DNA from: Alphaproteobacteria bacterium | GTDB taxonomy: Bacteria; Pseudomonadota; Alphaproteobacteria; Rhizobiales; Rhizobiaceae | NCBI GenBank assembly: GCA_024742485.1 | Contig: JANSYK010000004.1 | Location: forward strand, 248,001-312,000 | Length of the DNA: 64,000 nucleotides | Reading direction: 5' to 3' | Shown here: in pieces, positions 35,906 to 45,885 of the stretch | How positions within the stretch are numbered: position 1 is the stretch's first letter | Layout of the letters: the number at the start of each line of letters is the position of its first letter | Notes under the pieces: model-generated | Database searches by the model: none | Seen by the model: the letters and a program-made list of their open reading frames with translations, nothing else | Told to the model about the DNA's origin: nothing | Program-made: the position numbers and the translations under genes

Positions 35906-36661
35906 TCAGGAAATCAGACCAAGCCTGAAGGCGATGGCGACTGCGTGGTGCCGGTTTTTTGCCTTCAGTTTGACCTGCACGGCGTTCATGTACCAATCAA
36001 CTGTGTGATTGGAGAGGTCGAGCACCGCGGCGATTTCATTTGATGTCATGCCATCGGCAAGAAAACTCAGCGATTCCATTTCGCGGCGCGTGAGTTGCAC
36101 ATCGACGGCCGAAGTCAATTCCTCGCTGACCAGCGGATCGGTCAATTCGAGAAGGCGCCAGAATGCCGCTTTGGCCAGCGCATCGAATTGGATCATCTCG
36201 AACCGTGACAGGTCAACAGGCTTGCCGCCGAGGGCAAGAACACCCAAAAGGCCGCGCCTGCCGTGCACCGGGAACATATAGCCGCTCTCAAGACCATATT
36301 TGTAGGCGTCGATCATCATGCGCTGCATGCGACGACGATGCGGGTCATTGCGGAAAGCGGGAATGGAATCGGACCATTTGAAGCCCTTTTGCGCATGGCC
36401 CAGATAGCGGATGTTCGGATCGATCAGCACGTATCGCTTGCGCATGTAGCGAACCGGCCAGCCCTCCGGCCAGCGACCCGTCAGGACCAGGCTGAGCGGG
36501 TCATCCGATGGGCCGGGCTGGCGAATCACGCCGTAATATTCAAAACCATAGGTTTCAAGAACCCCTTCCGGCAGGTCGATGACCTCACCCTGCGTACTCA
36601 GGTCGTCCACAGCTTCCAAAAACTCGATAACAGACTTGATTTTCAACGAATTACCCCACAA
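35906..36661 (-). CDS. AHL-type LuxR transcriptional regulator (no luxI partner in window)
   Basis: A 251-residue regulator with an N-terminal autoinducer-binding domain and a C-terminal GerE helix-turn-helix (LTRREMESLSFLADGMTSNE then AAVLDLSNHTVDWYMNAV). All AHL-pocket residues fall at the spacing known for TraR/LuxR: Trp68, Tyr72, Asp81-Pro82, Trp96 (TraR 57, 61, 70-71, 85) and Gly in GLESGYMFPVHG. It is therefore expected to bind an acyl-homoserine lactone or close mimic. No synthase is in the window. It is 125 bp upstream of pyc on the same strand. A 17-bp palindrome 33 bp upstream may be its operator. Confidence 0.9.
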   Translation of the reverse strand: MWGNSLKIKSVIEFLEAVDDLSTQGEVIDLPEGVLETYGFEYYGVIRQPGPSDDPLSLVLTGRWPEGWPVRYMRKRYVLIDPNIRYLGHAQKGFKWSDSIPAFRNDPHRRRMQRMMIDAYKYGLESGYMFPVHGRRGLLGVLALGGKPVDLSRFEMIQFDALAKAAFWRLLELTDPLVSEELTSAVDVQLTRREMESLSFLADGMTSNEIAAVLDLSNHTVDWYMNAVQVKLKAKNRHHAVAIAFRLGLIS

Positions 36662-36693
36662 CGGCTCCCACTTAAGTTAGCCGGCTTATTACA

Positions 36694-36710
36694 AACGATG
36701 AAACATCGTT
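36694..36710. promoter_or_regulatory. Palindrome upstream of the AHL-type luxR (candidate lux-box)
   Basis: AACGATG-AAA-CATCGTT, perfect 7-bp arms, 33 bp before the regulator start in the gap shared with the divergent MltB-like gene. Size and symmetry are near those of lux-box operators, but the sequence does not match the classic consensus. Confidence 0.5.
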
Positions 36711-36885
36711 GCGAACGGTCCCCGAACCCCTCAAAACCCGCTGTATGCAAATATAGCCCCTCCGGGTGTATCATAAAGGCTGTATAACGCCCATAGATTG
36801 AAAATTCATATTTGAACAGTGGCGAATGTAAAGCGGTTTGATCAATCCGGAACGATACCGGCTTGCCTGTGGACAGGTTCTTGCT

Positions 36886-38085
36886 ATGATTCCATGGATG
36901 CGTGACACTCTTCGATCTCTCCTGGCCATGATGCTGGTGTTCGGGCTTGCGACCGTTGCCCCAGCGGCGTTCGCCAAACCGACTTTCCAGAATTATCTTG
37001 AATCACTCTACCCCGACGCCGCCGCGGCCGGTGTCAAGTGGGAGACCTTCGAGGCGGCCATAAAGGGCATGACGCCCAACACCAAACTGGAAAAACTGAC
37101 CCGGCAGCAGCCCGAGTTCAAACGAACGATCGGTCAGTATGTGCAGAAATCGGTCACCGATGCACGCATCAAGGCGGGCCGGGCAATGGCAAAGAAATAT
37201 GCCCGCACCCTGGCCGCCATCGAGAAGAAATACGGCGTCGACAAATACGCGATCCTGGCCATCTGGGGCATGGAAACCAATTTCGGCGGCTATATCGGCA
37301 AGAGCGATGTGCTCCGTTCGCTGGCAACCCTTGGTTATATGGGCTATCGCGGCGACTACTTCCAAAAGGAGTTCATCAACGCGCTTCTCGTCATGCAACA
37401 GGAACGATTGAGCCGTAAACAGATGCGCGGTTCGTGGGCTGGTGCGGTCGGGCATACGCAATTCATGCCATCGAGCTTTCTGAAATACGCCGTCGATCAC
37501 AATGGCGACGGTAAGAAGGATTTGTGGGGCACACGAACCGATGCCCTGGCATCGGCGGCCAACTACCTGAAAGGCAATGGCTGGGTCACCGGCCGGCACT
37601 GGGGGTATCAGGTCACCTTGCCAAAGAACATCGATCTGACGCGCGCCGACGATTCCTACGCCAATTGGAAAAAGCGCGGGGTCAAGCGAACCGATGGTGG
37701 CCAGTTCCCCGGCAGGGGCAATGCCACCCTCTTTTTTCCCAGCGGAGTTCAGGGGTTGGCCTTTCTGGTTACCGAGAACTTTCCGGTGATCAAGACCTAT
37801 AATTTTTCCGACGCCTATGCCCTGTCGATCGCCCATCTTTCAGACCGGATCGCCAATCGCAGCACGCCGTTTCAGGGCAAGTGGAACCTGGAGACACCGC
37901 TGAACAAGAAGCAACGCATTGCCCTGCAGGAAGCGCTCCTGAAGAAGGGATACCCGGTGCCACGGACGGATGGCCGAGTGGGTTTGGAAATGCGCGCCGT
38001 CATCCGGCAGTTTCAGTCCCGCAACGGCATGGCGCCGGATGGACATGCCGACACGGAAATCTACCGCGCCGTTGTCGGCGGATAG
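36886..38085 (+). CDS. Lytic murein transglycosylase, MltB-like (SLT_2 plus peptidoglycan-binding domain)
   Basis: Periplasmic enzyme cleaving glycan strands with 1,6-anhydro product formation. From ATG 36886 the product is 399 residues with a signal peptide ending AAFA (about residue 27). The SLT_2 domain has the catalytic Glu in AIWGMETNFGGYIG, plus SLATLGYMGYRGDYF, GSWAGAVGHTQFMPSSFLKY, and a Ca-site-like VDHNGDGKKDLWGTRTDALAS (in parts). A C-terminal PG_binding_1 domain follows (LQEALLKKGYPVP then GLEMRAVIRQFQ). Start codon uncertain (36838, 36886 or 36898). Convergent with pbpC, 17 bp apart. Confidence 0.9.
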   Translation: MIPWMRDTLRSLLAMMLVFGLATVAPAAFAKPTFQNYLESLYPDAAAAGVKWETFEAAIKGMTPNTKLEKLTRQQPEFKRTIGQYVQKSVTDARIKAGRAMAKKYARTLAAIEKKYGVDKYAILAIWGMETNFGGYIGKSDVLRSLATLGYMGYRGDYFQKEFINALLVMQQERLSRKQMRGSWAGAVGHTQFMPSSFLKYAVDHNGDGKKDLWGTRTDALASAANYLKGNGWVTGRHWGYQVTLPKNIDLTRADDSYANWKKRGVKRTDGGQFPGRGNATLFFPSGVQGLAFLVTENFPVIKTYNFSDAYALSIAHLSDRIANRSTPFQGKWNLETPLNKKQRIALQEALLKKGYPVPRTDGRVGLEMRAVIRQFQSRNGMAPDGHADTEIYRAVVGG

Positions 38086-38102
38086 CCCACAGAACCGGTC
38101 GG

Positions 38103-40193
38103 TTACTCTACAAAAACGTCAATGCTGGCCGCACGGCCCGCAGCATCGATCACCATCAGACTGGCATTTCCCGGACCATCGGGAACCCAATGCATCTGTC
38201 GCCGACGAAACGGCTTGTCGAGCGGCTTGCCATTGGCAAGCCATCGAAACGGCGGCCGCCCGCCCTGCAGCTTGACGACAAGCGGCGCCAGCGACCCGTC
38301 GGCTCCATTGCTCAGGGCCACGCGCGCACCAGCCGGCGGATAGGCGATATGGGGCGCTGCCTCCCGGCCACGACCGTCCAGAGCATCTTCGACCGTCTGA
38401 TATCGACGCATAGCTACCGGCAGGTCCTGCCTGGTCAGTCGCACCGCACCGGCTGGCGCTCGGCCAAAGGGTGTCAATGCAAGACCGGACCGCGAAAACG
38501 CCTCGAACAATACCGGTGCCGCCGCTGACTGCCCCGTCATGCCGGGCACTGCCGTGTTGTCGGCCCGCCCGATCCACACTCCAATCACATAACGGCCATC
38601 ATATCCGAGCGACCAGGCGTCGCGATAGCCGTAGCTGGTTCCCGTTTTGTAGGCGATATCGAGCGACTTCGATCCGGCGGGTTCGGCAATGCCGCGTAAA
38701 ATGTCGGTCACGTGCCAGCGCGCCACACTCTCCAGCAGGCGCCGCTGTTGTCCGTCCCCGGCGGCATCGTCCACACCGTTGGTCAGCATGGACGGTCTGC
38801 CATTGGCGGCGGCAAGACCCGTATAGAGCTGCACGAGGTCGCGCAAGCTGATGCCAATTCCACCAAGCCCGATGGACAGGCCCGCCCGACCGCCCGCCGG
38901 CAAGGCGGTTTCGACCCGGCTGCGCCGAAACAGGGCCGTCAATTGTGCCGGTCCGACACCATCCAACAGACGAATGGCCGGCACGTTCAGCGACATTTGC
39001 AACGCTGTACGGACACTGACGTCGCCTTGAAACGTCATGTCGAAGTTTCGCGGTCGATAGCCGCCAAAATCGGCCGAGCGATCCGAAATCAGTGTTTCGG
39101 GGGCCACCAGCCCCTCCTGAAACGCAAGCCCGTAGATGAAGGGTTTCAACGTTGATCCGGGGGATCGGCGCGCCACCGACATATCAAGCCAGCCGGCCCT
39201 TCGACCATCGAAGTAGTTGGGCGATCCCACCTGCGCGAGGATCGTACCGTCCCGGCTATCGGCCATGACCAGGGCGATTGACACCCGCCCGTTCAACCGT
39301 TTCGCCGCATCCCTTGCCACGTCTTCCAAACCGGCCTGAATGCTCCGCTTCAATCGGGTCTTGTGACGCAAGGCATCCGGCTCTTTCTGCCGTGCCCGCT
39401 CCGCCAGATGCGCGGCCAGCGCCGGCATCGCACGTCGTTCCGCTTCAAAATCCAGTCCCGCCACTCTCTCAACTTCACCGGCCTCGACAAGCCCACCGGC
39501 AACTGCCCGTTCGAGAACCCTCAAACTGGCCGAACGCGCAATGTCGGCAAACCGATCCGGACGCCGGCGTTCGGGCGATTGCGGCAGGGCAACCAGAAGC
39601 GCCGCTTCGGCCAATCGCAATCGATCGGCACCCTTGCCGAAATAGGCAAGACTGGCCGCCCTTATACCTTCCAGGTTGCCGCCATAGGGCGCCAGCGTCA
39701 GATACCATTGAAGGATTTCAGCCTTGCTGAGGCGCTGCTCGAGCTGCAAGGCCCGGGCCATCTGCAAAACTTTGGCGCCAAGGGTCCGCTCCGGACGCGG
39801 CTCCAGCAGACGTGCCAGTTGCATGGTCAGGGTTGAACCGCCAGAGACCACGCGGCGATGGAGCACGAACTGCCACAGCGACCGCGCAATGGCCAGCGGA
39901 TCGACACCGTGATGGGACCAGAACCGTTTGTCCTCATAGGCGATCAGGAGGGATAAAAAGGCCGGATCGGTCGCCTGCAGATCGGCCTTCAACCGCCATC
40001 GGCCCTCCGGCGTTGCAAAAACCCGCAACAGCGCATCGTCCCTGTCAACCACCTCGGCTGACAGCGCGCGCTCGTCCGGCATGGGCGGCGGGTACATTCG
40101 GTCGAGCGTGATCGCCCCATAGACACCGGCGACGGCCAGAACTGCCGAGCATGCGGCGCCGGCTATGGCGACCCGGATAAGGCACCGCCTCAT
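38103..40193 (-). CDS. pbpC: Penicillin-binding protein 1C
   Basis: Bifunctional class A PBP. The 696-residue protein has an N-terminal anchor, a GT51 domain (LLIAYEDKRFWSHHGVDPLA with catalytic Glu near residue 87; GGSTLTMQLARLLEPR), a transpeptidase domain with SxxK in RRSPGSTLKPFIYG near 345, SxN in MSLNVPAIRL, and KTGT in YKTGTSYGYRDAW near 515, and a C-terminal BiPBP_C domain (LQGGRPPFRWLANGKPL). Its ATG overlaps the stop of the alpha-2-macroglobulin gene by 4 bp. This pairing is known for YfhM-PbpC: the macroglobulin traps proteases and PBP1C is thought to repair the wall. Confidence 0.95.
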   Translation of the reverse strand: MRRCLIRVAIAGAACSAVLAVAGVYGAITLDRMYPPPMPDERALSAEVVDRDDALLRVFATPEGRWRLKADLQATDPAFLSLLIAYEDKRFWSHHGVDPLAIARSLWQFVLHRRVVSGGSTLTMQLARLLEPRPERTLGAKVLQMARALQLEQRLSKAEILQWYLTLAPYGGNLEGIRAASLAYFGKGADRLRLAEAALLVALPQSPERRRPDRFADIARSASLRVLERAVAGGLVEAGEVERVAGLDFEAERRAMPALAAHLAERARQKEPDALRHKTRLKRSIQAGLEDVARDAAKRLNGRVSIALVMADSRDGTILAQVGSPNYFDGRRAGWLDMSVARRSPGSTLKPFIYGLAFQEGLVAPETLISDRSADFGGYRPRNFDMTFQGDVSVRTALQMSLNVPAIRLLDGVGPAQLTALFRRSRVETALPAGGRAGLSIGLGGIGISLRDLVQLYTGLAAANGRPSMLTNGVDDAAGDGQQRRLLESVARWHVTDILRGIAEPAGSKSLDIAYKTGTSYGYRDAWSLGYDGRYVIGVWIGRADNTAVPGMTGQSAAAPVLFEAFSRSGLALTPFGRAPAGAVRLTRQDLPVAMRRYQTVEDALDGRGREAAPHIAYPPAGARVALSNGADGSLAPLVVKLQGGRPPFRWLANGKPLDKPFRRRQMHWVPDGPGNASLMVIDAAGRAASIDVFVE

Positions 40194-43100
40194 GGTTGAG
40201 CCGCCTTCACCTCCATCCAGCGCGTTGCCGTGCGGGCAGCAAATCGCGGCCGGTACATGTCCTCGACCTGGGCGGCCGGATGCGTGTAAACCCCCGGCAC
40301 GACCGCACGAACCACATAGGCCGTCGTGAACCGGTCGCGATTGTTGGCCCTTGCCTGGAACGCCGCGACAAACCGGTCGCTGCGGAACTCCACATGAGCC
40401 GGCGTCGTCTCGCCCAGCCAGTCGAACCCATTCAGATTGGCACTTTCGACCAGCTTGGGATTGTCGATCTCAAGCCCCGCCGGCAAAAGATCGGTCACGA
40501 TCACCTGCGCGGGAAGGTCGTTGGTTTGTTCGATGGTCAAAACGGCGACAAACCGCTCGTTCTGCGCCACCGACTCAATGCTGATCTCCTTGCCCTGCAT
40601 ATCGTAGTAGCGCCGGCTGATGGTAAATCCGTCGCCGCCGGCCCGTGGTGGCTCCACCGGCGCGGCGATGGCCGTGACGATGGCGGTCACCGGTAGGGCG
40701 CCGTCATTTTCCACGCGGATCGGTTCGGTGAGCAATTCCCGGCCGGGCACGCGCCGGCTCAGGCCACCACGATGAGCGGTTCCATTGACGCGCAGCGAAA
40801 GATCCGCATCAGCCTCTCCGGTTGCCCGCGCCGCCAACAACATCCAGGCCTGCTCCTGGGTGGAGCGCGCCGGTGTCAGGGCCTGTCGGTCGGAGACGAG
40901 ACGAACCATGTCTCCAAGCAATGGTGTGACTGGCCGGCTTTCACCAGCGAGCGCCAGCATTGCCGCATCATCGCGAAGGGCGGAGCCATAGCCGCCACGC
41001 CATCCGGCAGATGGTTGCCCCGACTGGGCCAGTCGATACGCCGAGGCAAAAACCCGTTGCGCCCGCTCGCTGTCACCATAGAGCGCCAGCGCCGCAGCCA
41101 GCTGGGCCCGGGCAATGGGCGTATCAAACGCCTGCAATTGGGATTCGGCATAGTAGCGAAGATCCCCCGCAGCCGCCCGCTTGTTGCGCGCCAGCACATA
41201 AAGCCCATAGGCAATGGCATCACCATCGCTGCTGATATCGGTCGTGTAGGACAACACACTTTGAAGATTGTCCAGCGCAAGACGCATGGCCTGGCTGGGC
41301 ACCGCATAGTCTTTTTCCCGGGCTCGTGTCAGAAAATCCGTCACATAGGCGTCAAGCCAGAGATCACCGCCTCCCGGCCCCCAGAGACCGAAACTTCCTG
41401 CCGCCGACTGATAGGCCAGCACCCGTTCGATGGCCGCCTGCACCCGTTCCTTCAAACCCTTGTCTTCCAGCAGTGCCGGGGGCGCCTCGAATTCATTGAC
41501 ATAAAGAAGCGGCAGAGCCCTGCTGGTGGTCTGCTCGGCGCAGCCATAGGGATACCGGTCGAGCGACATCAAAAGTGCCGGTACATCGAACCGGGACCGG
41601 GTAACACTGACACTGACGCTGGCACCATCAAGATAGCTGGCCGCCAGCAATTCGCCGTCGATCACCGCACTGCCGCCATTCGACGCCAGCGGCAATTCGA
41701 TCCGCCGGGCAACCGGCAGGGATGCTGGTCGCACGGTGAGAGCCTGGCTCCGTTCGATGACCGTTCCATCCGGACCGGTCAGCCGCAGCACGATGTCACT
41801 TTCACCCGGACTGTTGGCTTTCAGTCCCGCGACCAGGGCTGTCGTCCCGCCTTCCGCAAGGTTCACTGAGGCCGGAATATCCGCCGCGTCGAGCGAAAGG
41901 GCGCCATCGGTCACCATGGTGATGGTGTACTCACCCGCCGGACCGTCCGTATTGGCGATATCGATGCGCAGTTGCGATACGTCGTCCGGCGCCAGAAACT
42001 GCGGCAGGCTGCTGGTGATGACCACCGGGTCGCGAACGATGACATCCTGCACCGCATTGCCGACACCGTCTTTCGTCCAGGCCACGGACATCACCCGCAA
42101 TGTGCCGTTGAACTGAGGGATGTCGAGTGCAATGCGTGCCTGACCGTCCGAATCCAGTTGAACGATTCCCGAATACAGGGCGACCAGTTTCTCTTTCGGC
42201 GGACTGCCCTTGATGGCCAGTCCCGGCCCATCGCCCCCGGTTCGAATGGCGCCGGAAACACCCTGCGACCCGTCGATCAACTGTCCATAAAGATCACGCA
42301 GCTCGACACCCATGCGTCGCTGGCCGAAATACCAGTTGACCGGATTCGGAGGCTCGTATCGCGTCAGATTGAGAATGCCGACATCCACCGCCGCAACGAC
42401 AATATGCGCCCCTTCGGCGATCGCCGATCCGCTGACGGCGACCGGAATGTCCAACGTGCTGTTCGGACGGATCCGCTCGGGCAGGTCGAGCTGCACGTCA
42501 AGAGACCGTTGCTCGGGATTGATCGCCAGCCACTTGATACCGACGGACCGCGACGGCATGCGTGACTCGCTGGCATCACCCGGACGGATGAGCGTCGCGG
42601 TCACATAGGCGCCCGCACCCCAGCTTTCATCAACCGGAATGTCGAGCACTGCGCCATCGGTCGGTACGGTTGCGGTGATGACATCATGCAGTTTTTCATC
42701 CGCAATCGTCACCAGCACCTCGCCGGAAAAGCGCGGCGATATCTGGAGTTTGGCAACATCACCAACGCGATAGGTCTGTCGGTCAAGGGCGATTTCCAGC
42801 CCGTCGGGCGTTTCCGTTGACGCGGTGCTGACATACCACCCTGCATCGAACTCGATGCTGGTCGCCGGCCCCGCCGCATCGCCCGTGTCAATCTCCAGCC
42901 GATAGCGTCCCCAGTCGACGGCAACACTGATTTCGGTGGCTGAATCGGCCCTATTGTCAATGGTACCGTCATCGATCTGCCGGGTATATTCAACCGGCTC
43001 GAACCGCCAGGAATTGCCTTCTCGGTACCATTGATAGTCGCGCTCGATACGCATCAACGACCATTTGAGGCCGCGCATATCCTGCTGTGCACCATTCGGC

Positions 43101-45661
43101 TCAACCGTGATTACCCTGAACGCCGCAATCGAGTTTTCGCCCACCAGACCGTCTTCGAATTCCGGCTTTATGCCGATCATCGGACCAACCGGAAGCACTG
43201 GAATTGTCGCGCTGCGTTCGACCGCACGACCACCGCCCTCGCGCATGCGGACCGTCAGATCCGCAACCAGCGGGCGGGTGGTCGAAGGTACGGAGCCGAC
43301 ATCGACGTCGATCACCGCCTTGCCATCTGCGTCGAGCCTCGGCAAATTCGCGATTGGAACCTGATCGGCGGATTCTTCTTCGTCCGCCAGACCAAACACA
43401 TATCCGGCATGACCGTCGCGTTGGCGCACGGTTTTGAGCCTGAGATCGGCTTCCAGCGCGAGACCGGCCGCTGGCGCGCCATACAGGAAGCGGCCGTCAA
43501 CCCCGACCTTTTCCACTTGTCCCGCAACGATCGGCTCTTTCGGCACGATCAGATCAAACTCGATCCGGTCGGGTCGGAAATCCTCGACCAGGAACCGCGA
43601 CTCCACCAGAGCCGCCTGTTTCGGATCCGTATGAATGCGAACGGTCCACGCACCATGCATGGCGTTGCGCGGCAGATCCAGGTCGAGCGCATAGCCACCC
43701 TGTGGCCCGCCATTGCGCACCACGCGCCTTTCTTCCTTGCCGTCCGGCCGCTGGACAATGAACGTCAAGGGAAGCCGCGAGACGGCGGACGCTTCGTCGT
43801 TTCGCGCGAGCGCCGCCAGGTGAACGGTTTCACCGGCACGATATATTCCCCGTTCGGTCCAGGCAAAGATGTCGATGGGTCCGGGAGCAGCACGTCCGGT
43901 TACGCCGCGATCGGACAGGTCGAACCCGGCCCGTGTCATGTCGAGGAACACAAAATCCCCGTCACCCGTATCGGCCGTCACCACCGCCGGCGCCAATCCG
44001 GCCTTGCCACGAACCAGGCCCGGCGCAAAATTGACACGCCCGTCCGCATCCGAGGTCGCCCGCGCCAGCACCTCATTGTTGCGCGCCAGCAGCGTGAGGG
44101 TGACATCCGTCATCGGCTTGGCGGTTTCGAGGGAGCGCGCAAAGACATTGAGGCCGTCAGTGCCGGAAAATGTCGACAGGCCGATATCGGACACGACCAG
44201 CCATTGCGTGGCTCTTTGCGTCCAGTTGTCCGGCCGTTCGCCTTCGGCTCGCGCCAGCATCACATAGACGCCGGGCTTGCGTTCCGGCACTGCCTCGTCG
44301 ATCGGAAAGCTGGTTGTTGTTTCCCGGTTGAGATCGGACTGAACGTCCAGCATTCCCTGCCAGACAAGCTCACCGAGATCATTCCGTATCCGCACCGCGT
44401 CATAACCGTCGAGCTGTCGCAGAAACTGCGATTCCGACAACAGTGAAGCCAGCGAACGGTCGCCGATCCGGAACAGCTCGACTTCGACCACGCTGGTATT
44501 GACACTGACAATCGGAATGCCGCGTCGCGCCGATCCCGGCAGAACGAAATTGTTGCCGGTGAACCGCACTGTCGGCGACCGGTCTCGGATATAGGCATTG
44601 ATGGTTACCGGGCTTTCCAGCACTTCACCGATGGCCGCCGGCAATCCGCTGCGCAGGGATAGCCTGTATGTGCGGCCATGTTCCAGATCCTCGGCACAAA
44701 GCTGATCGCCTTGTGCCGTGACATCGGCAATTGTCTGGCCATCGACTGTCACGAAGGTGCGGTAATCGACGCCCGATTTAACCAATGGGTCGGAAAACCG
44801 TACACAGATACGCGCCGTATTGCTGTCGGCATCGACCGAGTGCTCGACGACACGAAATCCCTTGCGCGCCCGAAGGTCCCGAAAATCGGCGAGCACACGC
44901 GGCGAATCCACCAGCGCCAGGCTTTCCTTGTAGGATTGCAGTGCTGCGCGGTAGAGCTGCCGCCACTCCAACGCCTTTGCCAGGAGATCAAGCGACTGCG
45001 CCCGTGCGGCCGGGTTACGGGACATCTCGTAGCCATTGAGCGCCGCACCGGTGGCGTCCCGCTGGACTTGATAATTGTTGGCCTGATCCGCGCCCAGCCA
45101 GCCGAGATTGGCCTGCGCCAATTCGAGCCACAGATCGACGTCACCCGGCGCAAGGGAGAGCGCCGCCCGGAAATTGTCCGCGGCAAACTGGTACGATCCC
45201 GCCGCCAGGGCGGCCCGGCCGGCATCGGTCAGCGCCGCCAAGCCCGAATTGACGGGTCTCGCGGCAATATTGCGGCGCATGTCGCGCGCTTCCGCCAGAA
45301 GACCGTCGGACAGGAAACCAAGAGCCGGCGGCGCACCGAGATCCGGTTGATCGTCCACCGTGACAACCTTGCCGGCCACCGCACCATCGAACGGCGCCCG
45401 GGTGGCATGGTCCGACTTCAGAAAGCACCACTGCGCAGAGATGTTGTACGTGAAGGCCCTGCACTGGCTGTCTTCCAGGCAGATTGCCTTGCATTGATCG
45501 AGTGACACATCCTTTTCGGCACGCAGGTCGAAACCGAAAAAATCAGCATTTTCATAGGTTTCGATCTTCCGGGTCTGAGCGCCGGCGGCACCGGCACAAA
45601 GACCCGCCACCACGAATGCACCGAATACCCAACGCCAATTCCGTGACATGAAAATTCCCAT
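40190..45661 (-). CDS. Bacterial alpha-2-macroglobulin with N-terminal PAN/apple domain (YfhM-like)
   Basis: Periplasmic protease trap. From ATG 45661 the product is 1823 residues, longer than E. coli YfhM (about 1650). Signal peptide (residues about 8-25, ending AGA), then a PAN/apple-like domain with DQCKAICLEDSQCRAFTYN and further Cys, a TPR-like helical segment (about 140-270, AALAAGSYQFAADNFRAAL), MG domains, and the thioester-forming Cys-Gln in YPYGCAEQTTSRALP near residue 1370, followed by the alpha-helical thioester domain. GCAEQ is intact, so covalent capture of proteases should work. It lacks a lipobox and so is probably soluble. It overlaps pbpC by 4 bp. Start alternatives are 45691 and 45649. 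Confidence 0.93.
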   Translation of the reverse strand: MGIFMSRNWRWVFGAFVVAGLCAGAAGAQTRKIETYENADFFGFDLRAEKDVSLDQCKAICLEDSQCRAFTYNISAQWCFLKSDHATRAPFDGAVAGKVVTVDDQPDLGAPPALGFLSDGLLAEARDMRRNIAARPVNSGLAALTDAGRAALAAGSYQFAADNFRAALSLAPGDVDLWLELAQANLGWLGADQANNYQVQRDATGAALNGYEMSRNPAARAQSLDLLAKALEWRQLYRAALQSYKESLALVDSPRVLADFRDLRARKGFRVVEHSVDADSNTARICVRFSDPLVKSGVDYRTFVTVDGQTIADVTAQGDQLCAEDLEHGRTYRLSLRSGLPAAIGEVLESPVTINAYIRDRSPTVRFTGNNFVLPGSARRGIPIVSVNTSVVEVELFRIGDRSLASLLSESQFLRQLDGYDAVRIRNDLGELVWQGMLDVQSDLNRETTTSFPIDEAVPERKPGVYVMLARAEGERPDNWTQRATQWLVVSDIGLSTFSGTDGLNVFARSLETAKPMTDVTLTLLARNNEVLARATSDADGRVNFAPGLVRGKAGLAPAVVTADTGDGDFVFLDMTRAGFDLSDRGVTGRAAPGPIDIFAWTERGIYRAGETVHLAALARNDEASAVSRLPLTFIVQRPDGKEERRVVRNGGPQGGYALDLDLPRNAMHGAWTVRIHTDPKQAALVESRFLVEDFRPDRIEFDLIVPKEPIVAGQVEKVGVDGRFLYGAPAAGLALEADLRLKTVRQRDGHAGYVFGLADEEESADQVPIANLPRLDADGKAVIDVDVGSVPSTTRPLVADLTVRMREGGGRAVERSATIPVLPVGPMIGIKPEFEDGLVGENSIAAFRVITVEPNGAQQDMRGLKWSLMRIERDYQWYREGNSWRFEPVEYTRQIDDGTIDNRADSATEISVAVDWGRYRLEIDTGDAAGPATSIEFDAGWYVSTASTETPDGLEIALDRQTYRVGDVAKLQISPRFSGEVLVTIADEKLHDVITATVPTDGAVLDIPVDESWGAGAYVTATLIRPGDASESRMPSRSVGIKWLAINPEQRSLDVQLDLPERIRPNSTLDIPVAVSGSAIAEGAHIVVAAVDVGILNLTRYEPPNPVNWYFGQRRMGVELRDLYGQLIDGSQGVSGAIRTGGDGPGLAIKGSPPKEKLVALYSGIVQLDSDGQARIALDIPQFNGTLRVMSVAWTKDGVGNAVQDVIVRDPVVITSSLPQFLAPDDVSQLRIDIANTDGPAGEYTITMVTDGALSLDAADIPASVNLAEGGTTALVAGLKANSPGESDIVLRLTGPDGTVIERSQALTVRPASLPVARRIELPLASNGGSAVIDGELLAASYLDGASVSVSVTRSRFDVPALLMSLDRYPYGCAEQTTSRALPLLYVNEFEAPPALLEDKGLKERVQAAIERVLAYQSAAGSFGLWGPGGGDLWLDAYVTDFLTRAREKDYAVPSQAMRLALDNLQSVLSYTTDISSDGDAIAYGLYVLARNKRAAAGDLRYYAESQLQAFDTPIARAQLAAALALYGDSERAQRVFASAYRLAQSGQPSAGWRGGYGSALRDDAAMLALAGESRPVTPLLGDMVRLVSDRQALTPARSTQEQAWMLLAARATGEADADLSLRVNGTAHRGGLSRRVPGRELLTEPIRVENDGALPVTAIVTAIAAPVEPPRAGGDGFTISRRYYDMQGKEISIESVAQNERFVAVLTIEQTNDLPAQVIVTDLLPAGLEIDNPKLVESANLNGFDWLGETTPAHVEFRSDRFVAAFQARANNRDRFTTAYVVRAVVPGVYTHPAAQVEDMYRPRFAARTATRWMEVKAAQP

Positions 45662-45885
45662 CTCAGTGCCCTCTTTCCTGCCACAAGCCATGAACGACCT
45701 GCTGAAATTCGCAGGCCCGACCCGTCATCCCAATGCGGCGTTGCCACAGGGTGGCCGGACTGCACGGTCATGGCAACAGGAAAAGCAGATAATTTCAAGG
45801 CAACCCTCTGCACCAGCCATCTGCTGAGCGCCTTGTTGTGTTTGCTGCAAATGACATTAGATTGTGCGGCGGGGCAGCAAAGGAT

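Noticed and set aside
40772-44446. Two long plus-strand frames (365 and 471 codons) inside the macroglobulin region
   Set aside because: Composition rich in Arg/His/Gln with no motif, antisense to a well-supported 1823-residue protein.
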